Positions 31,185 to 39,713 of a DNA stretch of 39,713 nt are shown in pieces. A program made the translations under genes and the position numbers. Below the pieces are notes generated by a model. It had not been told where the DNA came from. It did no database searches and was given only the letters and a program-made list of their open reading frames with translations. The DNA lies in contig NZ_WYCT01000025.1 of NCBI RefSeq assembly GCF_011008945.1, forward strand, positions 1 to 39,713, written 5' to 3'. This stretch comes from Streptomyces harenosi. Lineage in GTDB: Bacteria; Actinomycetota; Actinomycetes; Streptomycetales; Streptomycetaceae. Within the stretch, counting starts at the first letter, position 1. Each line of letters starts with the position of its first letter.

Positions 31185-32582
31185 TCAGCCCGTGCGCCGC
31201 AGCGCCGCGTGCCGGTCCAGGAACTCCGCCACGCCAGGAGCGCGCCGGTGCGGCAGCAGGACGCGCGCGGTGCCCGCCAGCATCGTGTGCACGCGCGAGG
31301 ACTGCACCTCCTCCAGCAGCCCCAGCACCCGCCTCCCGGCCGCCGCCGCCTCGTCGGGCCGCCCGTCCCGGGCCAGGTCGTCCGCCAGCTCGGCGCAGTA
31401 CAGAGCGGTGTTCCGGGTGAAGTGCGCGTCCTGGAGGCCGGCCGCCCGCCGGGCGTGCCGCGCCGCCCGCGCCCACGCGCCCAGCGCCGACCAGCACTGC
31501 GCCTCCAGGCCCTCCAGCTCGGCGTCCCCGTAGAAGCTCATCCACTCGGGGTCGGCGTCGGAGGGGCCCCGTTCGTGCAGGTCCCGCGCCCGGGCCAGCG
31601 CCTGGGCGCAGGCGGCGCGGTCGCCGAGCCCCGCCCAGCCGCCCGCCTCGCGCAGCGCGAGCAGGGCCAGCAGCCGGTCCGAGCCGAGGGAGCGGGCGAC
31701 GCGCTGCGCCGCCTGCGCCGCCCGTACCGCCTCGCGCGGCCGGCCGGCGTCCCGCGCGAGGAACGCCGTGTTGCAGAAGGCGTGCGCCTCCAGGGCCGTG
31801 TCCCCGGCCGTCCGGGCGGTGGCGAGGGCCTCCGCGTAATGGGAGCGGGCGTCGGCGAAGCGGCCGGAGTCGTGCGCCAGCCACCCCACCGACAGGGCCA
31901 GTTCACCGGCGCCCGCGGCCAGCCGGTCCGTCGTCGTCTGCCGGGCGGCGCCCGCGTCCAGCAGCGCGTACGCGGCGCGCAGCGGGGCCGCGGCACGCCG
32001 GTAGAGGCCGTCGGCGCCATGACGGTCGTCGAGCAGCCGGATGCGGCGGACGGTGTCCTCGAGCGCGCCCGCCTCGCCCGCCCCGGCCCGGCGCGCGGGG
32101 CGCTGGGCCGCCGCGGCGTCGAGGGCGAGCCCCAGGGGGCCCAGGGAGGCGGCGGCCACCGTGGCGCCCCCGCCGGTCATGAATGCGCGACGCAGCACGT
32201 CGCTCTCCTCGTGGTTGTCGTGCGTGTCGTACGGGTGGTGCGGGTCGTACGGGTCACCGGGATCGGGTGTCCCCCCGCCGGCCCGGGCCCGGCGTCCGCG
32301 GACGGACGAGCGGGGCGCGAACCCCAGATCGGTGAGGGTGCGGCCGGGGAACATGTGCAGGAACACGCGTTCGTACGCGTAGTTGGGGCAGCGGATCTCG
32401 CCCGACTCGACCCGGCCGACGTACCGCGCGTCGCAGCCGACCCGCTCGCCGATCTCCCGGGCGGCCCGGCGGATCGCCGCCGCGAACTCGGCCGGCGAGC
32501 GTTTCCCGCGCAACTGCCGGAAGACGAGATTCGGCTGGGCCGGCCGGTCGGGCGGGCCGGAGGCCACCGTGGACGATGTCAT
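31185..32582 (-). CDS. XRE-type regulator with TPR repeats and His/Asp-rich linker
   Basis: A 465-residue regulator. Residues about 19-90 form an N-terminal HTH (IGERVGCDARYVGRVESGEI), as in actinobacterial NsdA-like DNA-binding TPR proteins. Residues 107-127 are a low-complexity linker rich in His, Asp, Tyr and Pro (H115, H116, H121, H124). A hydrophobic Gly/Ala stretch at 133-157 follows, then TPR-like helical repeats over 190-450. TPR domains in this group bind small peptides or partner proteins. GAGGA seven bases before ATG 32582 sets the start. The divergent region upstream contains a perfect 18-base palindrome that may be its autoregulatory site. The ligand is unknown. Confidence 0.78.
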   Translation of the reverse strand: MTSSTVASGPPDRPAQPNLVFRQLRGKRSPAEFAAAIRRAAREIGERVGCDARYVGRVESGEIRCPNYAYERVFLHMFPGRTLTDLGFAPRSSVRGRRARAGGGTPDPGDPYDPHHPYDTHDNHEESDVLRRAFMTGGGATVAAASLGPLGLALDAAAAQRPARRAGAGEAGALEDTVRRIRLLDDRHGADGLYRRAAAPLRAAYALLDAGAARQTTTDRLAAGAGELALSVGWLAHDSGRFADARSHYAEALATARTAGDTALEAHAFCNTAFLARDAGRPREAVRAAQAAQRVARSLGSDRLLALLALREAGGWAGLGDRAACAQALARARDLHERGPSDADPEWMSFYGDAELEGLEAQCWSALGAWARAARHARRAAGLQDAHFTRNTALYCAELADDLARDGRPDEAAAAGRRVLGLLEEVQSSRVHTMLAGTARVLLPHRRAPGVAEFLDRHAALRRTG

Positions 32583-32649
32583 GGCCGGGTCCTCTCGTGC
32601 GAACCGTCGAACCATGCCGGAAACCGGGACGATTCAGGCTGATAACGGA

Positions 32650-32667
32650 TGACTCGCCCGGGAGTCA
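32650..32667. promoter_or_regulatory. Perfect palindrome TGACTC-N6-GAGTCA in divergent promoter
   Basis: TGACTC (32650-32655), six bases GCCCGG, GAGTCA (32662-32667), 68 bases upstream of the XRE/TPR start. A candidate operator for that regulator. The rest of the 299-base divergent gap 32583-32881 shows only the ribosome-binding sites. Confidence 0.45.
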
Positions 32668-32881
32668 CCGGGGTTGTCCCTGAATCCGGCGGGCACGAAC
32701 GTACCGCCGCGCCCGGGCCGCCGCGCGAGGTTTGACGGCGAAGGGTGGCCGCCCGCCGTCATCTGCCATGAACCGCCATCCCTTGCCGCGCCCGCACCCC
32801 GTAGCCCTCGGCGCCCTGCCGCGTTGAACCCCGTGGACCGGGAGGCCCCCGACTCCCGATCGCTCGTCCGAGGAGGGTTTC

Positions 32882-33334
32882 GTGGTGAAGGGCCGGATGG
32901 ACACCAGCCGGATCGACGACCATTGCAGACCGCCGTCGACGGCGGCCCGCGCGTCCGCCCCGCACGGTGGCGGCGCGCCGGGCCCGGAAGGCGTCTGCGA
33001 CGTCGTCTCCGTGCCGACCCGCCAGGGCCTGGAGGCGGTCGACATCCTGCGGCGCGGCGCCGGTGACGCGGTCGGCCCCGTCCTGCACGACGACGGCGGC
33101 GACACCCTGTGCTTCCTGGTGCCGCCGGGCACGGCCGCCGCGTGGGACGTGCCGGGCAGCACCTGCACGGAGACCGACGGGCGCGGCCTCAGCCTGCCGC
33201 CCGTGCCGCCGCTGGAGGGCTCCGACTGGCTGGTCCCGCCCGGCGAGGCCGACCCGGCGACCGACCCGGCCGTGCTGCGGGCCGCCCTGGGCGAGGCCGC
33301 CCGGCTGATCGAGGCGGCGGACAACTGCCGCTGA
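32882..33334 (+). CDS. Conserved-looking hypothetical protein, 150 aa
   Basis: I do not recognise the family. The protein is soluble and acidic, with three or four cysteines (HCRPP, EGVCD, TLCFL, STCTE, DNC). The central part reads like a small alpha/beta domain (GVCDVVSVPTRQGLEAVDIL, TLCFLVPPGTAAAWDVPG) and resembles short primase-like Streptomyces proteins, but no function can be assigned. The GTG start follows GAGGAGG. It is divergent from the XRE/TPR gene, so it may be a target of that regulator. Its stop codon lies inside the first unit of a degenerate 25-bp repeat array. Confidence 0.65.
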   Translation: MVKGRMDTSRIDDHCRPPSTAARASAPHGGGAPGPEGVCDVVSVPTRQGLEAVDILRRGAGDAVGPVLHDDGGDTLCFLVPPGTAAAWDVPGSTCTETDGRGLSLPPVPPLEGSDWLVPPGEADPATDPAVLRAALGEAARLIEAADNCR

Positions 33335-33536
33335 CCCCGTGCCGTCACCGCTGGCCCTGACCGCGTGCGGCTGCGTGCCGCCGTCGGCGCTCACCCCGTT
33401 CCGCCGCCGCTGGCCCGGCCCCGTTCCGCCGCCGCTGGCCCGGCCCCGTGCCGCTGCCGCTGACCCTGACCGCGTGCGGCTGACCGCCTGCCGCCGTCTG
33501 CGCTGATCCCGTGCCGCCGCCCCTGACCAGGAGCCG
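33330..33536. repeat. Degenerate 25-bp minisatellite
   Basis: The gap between two + strand genes is built from variants of a 25-base unit of the form CCCCGTKCCGCYGCCGCTG plus RCCCKG. Two units are identical (33394-33418, 33419-33443); 33444-33468 and several others are diverged. The first partial unit contains the stop codon of the preceding gene. No hairpin or gene is evident. Confidence 0.75.
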
Positions 33537-33610
33537 CCGACGTGGCGGGCCGGCGCCGTCGCCGCCGGGCCGGGGCGCCGGGCGCGGACGCCCGCCGCGA
33601 TAATGGCCGG

Positions 33611-34480
33611 ATGGGAAAGTCCAGGAACGCCCGGCGCGGGCGCGGTGCGGCGCAGACCGTCGCCGAGCAGGTCGACGGAGGGCTCGCCGAGCTCGTACCC
33701 GACCGGGACCGGCCGCGCGCCTGGACACTGCTGATCGACGGGGCGCCGCAGTCGCACGTCGACCTGGACGACCCGGCGTATCTGTCCTTCGAGTACCAGC
33801 GCCGCCTCGGGCACGTCATCGACCTCGTGGCCCCGCCCGGCCGGCCGGTGCGCGCCGTGCACCTCGGCGGCGGCGCCCTCACCCTCGCCCGGTACGCCGC
33901 CGCCACCCGCCCCCGCTCCACCCAGCAGGTCGTCGAGCGCGACGCGGCCCTGGTCGGGCTGGTCCGCCGGGAGCTGCCGCTGGACCCGGGCGCCCGGATC
34001 CGGGTGCGCTGCGCCGACGCCCGTGACGGACTGGCCAAGGTGCCGGACGGATGGGCCGACCTCGTCATCGCGGACGTGTTCGGCGGGGCCCGCACCCCGG
34101 GCCATCTGACGTCGGCCGAGTTCCTGGACGAGGTCCGCCGGGCGCTGGCACCCGGCGGCGTCTACGCCGCCAACCTCGCCGACGGCCCGCCGCTGGCCCA
34201 CCTGCGCGGGCAGATCGCCACCGCCGCCACCCGTTTCCCCGAGCTCGCGCTGATCGCCGACCCGGCCGTGCTGCGCGCCAAGCGCTTCGGCAACGCCGTC
34301 CTCGTCGCCTCCGCCCGTCCGCTGCCGGTGGCCGAACTGACCCGCCGCGCCGCTTCCGACCCGCACCCCGCGCGCGTGGAGCACGGCAAGGCGCTGACCG
34401 ACTTCACCGGCGGGGCCGCCCCCGTGACGGACGCCGTGGCGGTGGCGTCACCGGCGCCGCCCCCGTCGGTGTTCCACTGA
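33611..34480 (+). CDS. Spermidine synthase-like (SAM-dependent) protein
   Basis: A 289-residue protein of the spermine/spermidine synthase fold. The nucleotide-binding loop VHLGGGALTLARY (GGGA) and the following acidic strand end are at about residues 83-110; DLVIADVFGG holds the catalytic-type Asp. Actinobacterial members are often called fused MFS/spermidine synthase although this one has no membrane part. It may transfer aminopropyl or methyl groups; the substrate is unknown. ATG 33611 begins MGKSRNARR; an upstream GTG adds an Arg-rich leader. Two hairpins follow. Confidence 0.8.
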   Translation: MGKSRNARRGRGAAQTVAEQVDGGLAELVPDRDRPRAWTLLIDGAPQSHVDLDDPAYLSFEYQRRLGHVIDLVAPPGRPVRAVHLGGGALTLARYAAATRPRSTQQVVERDAALVGLVRRELPLDPGARIRVRCADARDGLAKVPDGWADLVIADVFGGARTPGHLTSAEFLDEVRRALAPGGVYAANLADGPPLAHLRGQIATAATRFPELALIADPAVLRAKRFGNAVLVASARPLPVAELTRRAASDPHPARVEHGKALTDFTGGAAPVTDAVAVASPAPPPSVFH

Positions 34481-34591
34481 CGCGGCGGGTTCGGTGACGC
34501 CCGGCCGCCGCCCGGCCCCCATCCGGGCCGCAGCCGGCCGCGGCACCGCCGCGCGCCCGCGTCGAACGGCCGAACGGAAGGGGCCCCGCGC

Positions 34592-34628
34592 CGGCTGTGC
34601 GCGGGCGCGCGCCGTCCGCGCACAGCCG
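34592..34628. terminator. Hairpin 1 after spermidine synthase-like gene
   Basis: 13-bp stem (34592-34604 with 34616-34628), 11-base loop, 111 bases after the + strand stop. Confidence 0.6.
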
Positions 34629-34653
34629 CCACCGGGAGCGGCGGCACGCACAC

Positions 34654-34692
34654 CGGCGCGGGGCGGCATCAGGGAAATGCCGCCCCGCGCCG
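34654..34692. terminator. Hairpin 2, bidirectional, beside the beta-glucosidase stop
   Basis: A perfect 16-bp stem (34654-34669 with 34677-34692) and a seven-base loop, 14 bases beyond the minus-strand GH1 stop. It probably ends both convergent transcripts. Confidence 0.85.
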
Positions 34693-34706
34693 CCCCCCGG
34701 AAGCCG

Positions 34707-36131
<1,425 letters not shown>

Positions 36132-36168
36132 GGAGTCGCTCCCGTGAGTCGAGGGCGCCAATTATGCA

Positions 36169-36182
36169 TGGGAGCGCTCCCA
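36169..36182. promoter_or_regulatory. Perfect CebR operator before beta-glucosidase
   Basis: TGGGAGCGCTCCCA, a perfect 14-base palindrome identical to the published Streptomyces CebR box, 38 bases upstream of the GH1 start and beyond the end of the repressor gene. It implies a separate promoter for the glucosidase, repressed by CebR and released by cellobiose. Confidence 0.9.
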
Positions 36183-36295
36183 CAAGGGAAGGGGTGGTAC
36201 GGCTCAGAGTCCTGGGGCCTGTGCCCCGCCGTTGCGCCGCGCCCGGACCGGACCGCTCGGTCCGCGTCCCTCGCCCCGGCGCCGCCGGGCCCGGC

Positions 36296-37339
36296 TCAGG
36301 CCGAGGCGCGCACCACGAGCTCCGTCGGCAGGACCACTTCCCGGCGGCCGGTGCCGCGCTCGGCGATCTCGTCCAGCAGCAGGCCGGCCATGGTGCGGCC
36401 CATCTCCTCCAGCGGCTGGCGGACGCTGGTCAGCGGGGGGTCGATGTGCCGGGCCACGATCGAGTCGTCGAAGCCGACGACGGCCACGTCGCCGGGGACC
36501 CGGCGGCCGGAGGCGCGCAGCTCCAGCACGGCGCCCGAGGCCATCACGTCGGAGGCGGCGAAGACGGCGTCCAGGCCGGGGCGGCGGCGCAGCAGCTCCC
36601 GCATGGCCGCCCGCCCGCCCTCCTCGGTGAAGTCCCCGTGGGCGATCAGGTCCTCCTCCACGGTGAGGCCCGCGCCCTCCAGCGCATCCCGGTAGCCGTC
36701 GAGGCGGGCCCGGGCGGCGTCCATGTCCAGCGGCCCGGTGATGGTGCCGATCGACCGGCGGCCCCGCGCCAGCAGGTGCTGGACCGCGCTCCTGGCGCCG
36801 CCGCCGTTGTCCGCGCGGACGTGGCCCAGCGGCTCCCGGTCGCCGCGCCGGCCGGCCAGCACGGTGGGCACGGCCAGCTCCTCCAGCCGGTCCGGCAGCG
36901 TGTCGTCGCTGTGCACCGCCATCATCAGCACGCCGTCCACCCGCTGGGCGGACAGATAGGTGGCCAGCCGCGCGTACTCCTTCTCGTCGTCCGCGAGAAC
37001 CAGCAGCAACTGCATGCCGGCGCTGGCGAGACGGGCGGAGACGCCCCGGATGATCCCCGGGAAGTACGGCTCGGAGAAGAGCCGGGTCTCGGCCTCGGGG
37101 ACGACCAGGGCCACCGAGTCGGTGCGGCGGGTGACCAGGGAGCGGGCGGCCCGGTTGGGAACGTAGCCGAGGTCGGCGATGGCCTGCTCCACCGCGGCCC
37201 GGGAGCGGGGGCTCACCTTGGGGGAGCCGTTGATCACCCGGGAGACCGTGCCGCGGCCCACGCCGGCGCGCGCGGCCACCGCGTTCAGGGTCGGTCGCCG
37301 GACGTCCGCGGGCGCGGGCGGCTGTTCGGCAGGGCTCAT
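36296..37339 (-). CDS. cebR: LacI-family repressor, CebR-like
   Basis: A 347-residue LacI/GalR repressor. The HTH lies at about 15-70 (LNAVAARAGVGRGTVSRVINGSPKVSPRSR begins it), followed by a periplasmic-binding-protein-like sensor domain (DSVALVVPEAETRLFSEPYF, GVLMMAVHSDD, AVVGFDDSIVARHIDPPLTSVRQP). CebR controls cellobiose uptake and, in plant-pathogenic Streptomyces, toxin production. Two boxes of the right type flank the gene, one perfect and one with a single mismatch. It is divergent from the binding-protein gene. Identity as CebR rests on operator and neighbours; paralogous LacI repressors could share the box. Confidence 0.82.
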   Translation of the reverse strand: MSPAEQPPAPADVRRPTLNAVAARAGVGRGTVSRVINGSPKVSPRSRAAVEQAIADLGYVPNRAARSLVTRRTDSVALVVPEAETRLFSEPYFPGIIRGVSARLASAGMQLLLVLADDEKEYARLATYLSAQRVDGVLMMAVHSDDTLPDRLEELAVPTVLAGRRGDREPLGHVRADNGGGARSAVQHLLARGRRSIGTITGPLDMDAARARLDGYRDALEGAGLTVEEDLIAHGDFTEEGGRAAMRELLRRRPGLDAVFAASDVMASGAVLELRASGRRVPGDVAVVGFDDSIVARHIDPPLTSVRQPLEEMGRTMAGLLLDEIAERGTGRREVVLPTELVVRASA

Positions 37340-37835
37340 CGTTCACCTTCCGGCGTTCGGCGGGGACTGGCGTCATTCTTGCCCAGAAAACCGGCCGGTG
37401 GCCTTCGCGGACGGCGCGGACGCCTTGTGCGCGACCGGAGGCGCGCCGCTGACCTGCGATGATCGCGTGCGGGGCGATGCTGGGGCCGGGGAATCGCGGA
37501 GAGCGGGGCGACACATTCCCGTGACGTGCGGAACACGCTTGCGCAACAACGCCGTTTTCAAGTCTTGACACCCGGCCCGGCAGGAAGGAGTCTTCCGGCA
37601 TGCCGCGTGGGAGCGGTCCCACGGTCGGTCCGGGGGGTTGCTCCCGTGTGGCCAGCACCGCCAACGGCCCTTCCCTCTGCCTCATATGACACCCCGTTGA
37701 CCAGCATCCTTCACACCGCACACCACGTGCAGTGGGCCTGGCCGCTGCTCGGACCGAGAGGGCGGGTCCGGACCGCCGGACCTCGGCGGTCTGATTCCTG
37801 AGGTCCCGTTCGCCACTGGAACAAGGAGTACTGGA
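37340..37835. other. Divergent regulatory region cebR / cebE
   Basis: Nearly 500 bases without a gene. It holds an 8-base palindrome TTGCGCAA (37539-37546), a -35-like TTGACA (37565-37570) without a convincing -10, and the imperfect CebR box. The untranslated leader of the binding-protein gene is long (about 200 bases) if transcription starts near 37600. AAGGAG (37823-37828) is its ribosome-binding site. Confidence 0.5.
37608..37621. promoter_or_regulatory. CebR-like operator before the sugar-binding protein
   Basis: TGGGAGCGGTCCCA, one base off the perfect palindrome (G for C at position 9). It lies about 40 bases downstream of TTGACA, a position suited to blocking elongation or initiation. 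It is 214 bases from the coding start. Confidence 0.75.
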
Positions 37836-39158
37836 ATGCGCATCACCCGCACCGGCGGCGGTCGTGGCCGCAGAGCAGCGGCCCTGACCACAACGGCCCT
37901 GACGGCCTCGGCCCTGCTGCTCACCGGATGCAGCGACGACGGCGGCTCGGACGAGACCGCGGACTCCAACGGCAAGATCACGCTGACGGTGGCCGACTAC
38001 GGGCAGTTCGGCTACAAGGAAGCCGGCCTCTTCGAGAAGTACCACGAGCTGCACCCGAACATCACGGTGAAGGAAGAGGTCGCCGCCAACGAGACGGACT
38101 ACTACCCGAAGCTCCTTCAGCAGCTGAACGCGGGCAGCGGTCTGGGAGACGTCACGGCCATCGAGGTCGGCCGCATCACCGAGATCGTCACCACCCAGGC
38201 GGACAAGTTCACCGACCTGAAGGACTCGATCAACGTCGGTGACTGGGTGCCGTGGAAGGTGAAGCAGGCCACCACCAAGGACGGCGCGGTCATCGGCGCC
38301 GGTACCGACATCGGCCCGATGTCCCTGTGCTACCGCAAGGACCTCTTCGAGAAGGCGGGCCTGCCGACCGACCGCGAGGCGGTCGCCAAGGCGGTCGCGG
38401 GCGGCTGGGAGGACTACATCAAGCTCGGTGAGCAGTACAAGAAGAAGGCGCCCGCCGGCACCTACTTCATGGACTCCGCCAGCGCCATGTTCAACGCGGT
38501 CGTCAGCTCCTCCCCGGAGCAGTACTACAACGCCGAGGGCGAGGCGATCTACAAGGACAGCGCCTCCGTCAAGCAGGGCTGGGACCTGGCCGCCGTGGCG
38601 GCGGAGAAGAAGCTGTCCCAGGGCCTGGCCCAGTTCCAGGACCCCTGGAAGGCGGCGCTGCGCAAGGGCAGCGTAGCCACCGTGGTCTGCCCGGCCTGGA
38701 TGTCCGCCCAGATCGCGACCTACTCCGGCGACGAGTACAAGGGCAAGTGGGACATCGCCCGTTCGCCCGGCTCGACCGCGGCCAACTGGGGCGGCTCCTT
38801 CCTTGCCGTGCCCAAGAGCGGCAAGCACGTCAAGGAGGCCATCGAGCTGGTCAAGTGGCTGACCGCGCCCGAGCAGCAGGCCGCCGTGTTCAAGGCGGCG
38901 GGCATCTTCCCGTCGAACCAGAAGGCCTACGAGCTGCCCGACGTGAAGAACGGCAAGCTGCCGTACTTCAACAACGCCCCGGTCGGCCAGCTCTACGCCG
39001 AGGAGGCCAAGTCCATCCCCGAGGCGGTGCTCGGCGCGAAGGACGCCACCATCAAGGACACGATCTCCCGGGAGATCAACAACATGGAGCAGCGGGGCAC
39101 CAAGTCCGCTGACGCCTGGAAGTCCGCGACCGAAGAGATCGACAAGGTGATCGGCTGA
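37836..39158 (+). CDS. CebE-like sugar-binding lipoprotein
   Basis: A 440-residue extracellular solute-binding protein of the family 1 (CUT1) type. The signal peptide ends in a lipobox LLTGC (C32), followed by a flexible Gly/Asp/Ser segment. Typical body motifs are LTVADYGQFGYKEAG, TAIEVGRITEIV, GPMSLCYRKDLFEKAGLP and WGGSFLAVPKSGKH. With CebFG and the shared ATPase MsiK such proteins import cellobiose and cellotriose. The gene is divergent from the CebR-like repressor. Codon use is strongly biased toward Lys AAG and other optimal codons, as in highly expressed genes. A hairpin and repeat-rich DNA follow instead of a permease within the window. Confidence 0.85.
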   Translation: MRITRTGGGRGRRAAALTTTALTASALLLTGCSDDGGSDETADSNGKITLTVADYGQFGYKEAGLFEKYHELHPNITVKEEVAANETDYYPKLLQQLNAGSGLGDVTAIEVGRITEIVTTQADKFTDLKDSINVGDWVPWKVKQATTKDGAVIGAGTDIGPMSLCYRKDLFEKAGLPTDREAVAKAVAGGWEDYIKLGEQYKKKAPAGTYFMDSASAMFNAVVSSSPEQYYNAEGEAIYKDSASVKQGWDLAAVAAEKKLSQGLAQFQDPWKAALRKGSVATVVCPAWMSAQIATYSGDEYKGKWDIARSPGSTAANWGGSFLAVPKSGKHVKEAIELVKWLTAPEQQAAVFKAAGIFPSNQKAYELPDVKNGKLPYFNNAPVGQLYAEEAKSIPEAVLGAKDATIKDTISREINNMEQRGTKSADAWKSATEEIDKVIG

Positions 39159-39163
39159 CACCC

Positions 39164-39193
39164 GGTGCGGGCGGCCCACGGGCCGCCCGCACC
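39164..39193. terminator. Hairpin just after the CebE-like gene
   Basis: A perfect 14-bp stem (39164-39177 with 39180-39193) with a two-base loop, six bases after the stop. Hairpins at this place often raise binding-protein mRNA relative to permease mRNA; it may equally be a full terminator. Confidence 0.8.
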
Positions 39194-39445
39194 GCGCTCG
39201 GGCGTCCGGGACCGTACGGCCGCCGCGCGCGGGGCCCGTCCGGCGAGGGCCGGCGGCCGGGTACCGGCCCGGTCCGCGGCGTCCGGCGGCAGGCCCCGGA
39301 CGCCGCGGCGCCGCGTCCTTCCCGGCCGGCGGCGCGACACGGGCCGGGCACCCGGCACGTTCCGGCACCGCGCGGCACCGCGCCGCGCGGCACGGCCGGG
39401 CACCCGCGTCCCGGGCCGCGTCCCGGGCCCTGGCTCGCCCGGCGC

Positions 39446-39580
39446 GGACGGTTCGGCGTCGGACGGTCCGGGACTGGACGGTTCGGGACCGGACGGTCCG
39501 GAGCCGGACGGTTCGGAGCCGGACGCACCGGTGTCGCACGCTCCGGAGCCGGACGCTCCGGGACCGGACGGGCGAGCGGC
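39446..39580. repeat. 15-bp tandem repeat, nine contiguous units
   Basis: Nine back-to-back 15-base units (consensus GGACGGTYCGGAGCC) run from 39446 to 39580 with no spacer. The most similar are 39491-39505 and 39506-39520. Unit length is a multiple of three, giving pentapeptides such as DGPEP and DGSEP on the + strand. Several differences between units change amino acids rather than wobble bases, so evidence for protein-level constraint is weak. Confidence 0.85.
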
Positions 39581-39713
39581 CCGGCGCCGGGCACAGGACC
39601 CGGCGCCGGGCCCAGCGCCCGGGCCCCGGCGTCCAGCCCTCGGGCCCGACACCCAGCCCTCGGACCGGGCCCCACGCCAGCCCCCGGACCGGGCCCGACG
39701 CCCGGCCCCCGGG

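Larger units (their letters stand above)
39159..39713. other. Repeat-rich right edge without a recognisable gene
   Basis: 555 bases to the window end with no ATG and no recognisable protein. The frame continuous with cebE stays open to the edge and translates to Asp/Gly/Pro/Glu-rich sequence, so it could be the low-complexity N-terminus of a protein continuing beyond the window. Such open frames are expected by chance at this GC content. Confidence 0.5.

Noticed and set aside
36204..39539. A very long open frame on the minus strand covering cebR, the divergent region and cebE
   Set aside because: It lies antisense to or out of frame with clear genes, has no recognisable domain and results from GC-rich codon structure.
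39446..39580. Possible CRISPR array or transposon end
   Set aside because: 15-base units without spacers, no inverted termini and no transposase.
39076..39675. Minus-strand open frames rich in Gly, Ser and Pro at the right edge
   Set aside because: They are translations of the 15-bp repeat and of antisense cebE, with no start context or domain.

Overview
The window is high-GC actinobacterial DNA and is almost certainly Streptomyces chromosome. The evidence is strong third-position G/C bias, many GTG starts, ATGA/GTGA stop-start overlaps, lineage-typical genes (ehuBCDA, CebR-type regulator with its TGGGAGCGCTCCCA box, DasR-like box before a chitin-type LPMO, GGDEF-EAL protein) and long hairpin terminators without U-tracts. 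I see no transposase, integrase, phage gene or CRISPR array. It reads as core or near-core chromosome rather than an island.

Layout. (1) 50-8546: a phosphonate scavenging cluster on the + strand: GntR/UTRA regulator, FAD-dependent amine oxidase, PhnX-like C-P hydrolase, ABC ATPase, two permeases and a binding lipoprotein, followed by a secreted phosphodiesterase. The pieces fit import of 2-aminoethylphosphonate or an N-alkyl derivative, oxidation to phosphonoacetaldehyde and C-P cleavage without a transaminase. (2) 8641-13735: NagD-like HAD phosphatase, degenerate sortase-like protein, tRNA-Lys, NlpC/P60-like wall enzyme with a peptidoglycan-binding domain, SPFH protein, secreted AA10 LPMO behind a DasR-like operator, and a second identical tRNA-Lys. 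(3) 14006-18202: ectoine/hydroxyectoine importer ehuBCDA (- strand) divergent from an Asp/Glu-racemase-fold protein that lacks both catalytic cysteines. (4) 18294-18363: an unusual tRNA-Gly(UCC) whose T-loop reads G-U-G-C, resembling staphylococcal peptidoglycan-dedicated glycine tRNAs. (5) 18597-23444: LLM flavin oxidoreductase, PAS-GGDEF-EAL c-di-GMP protein, M6 metalloprotease. (6) 23541-30138 (- strand): PAP2 phosphatase, then a tightly overlapping trio of Fe-S PD-(D/E)XK nuclease, unknown 534-aa protein and Upf1/Dna2-like SF1B helicase, then two small proteins and a third tRNA-Lys. The trio looks like a Dna2-type nuclease-helicase split over three polypeptides and is the best candidate for an under-described system. 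(7) 30326-34480: histidine phosphatase, XRE/TPR regulator with a His/Asp-rich linker, an unknown protein and a spermidine-synthase-like methyltransferase-fold protein. (8) 34707-39158: GH1 beta-glucosidase, CebR-like LacI repressor and CebE-like sugar-binding lipoprotein, with a perfect CebR box before the glucosidase and a one-mismatch box before the binding protein. The binding-protein gene is followed by a hairpin and a 15-bp repeat array, and no permease appears before the window ends.

The window is unusually rich in short tandem repeats, both in frame (42-bp x4 in the phosphonate ATPase; 15-bp x9 near the right edge) and intergenic (22-bp, 13-bp, 25-bp and 40-bp units). All functional assignments rest on reading motifs by eye; no database search was run.
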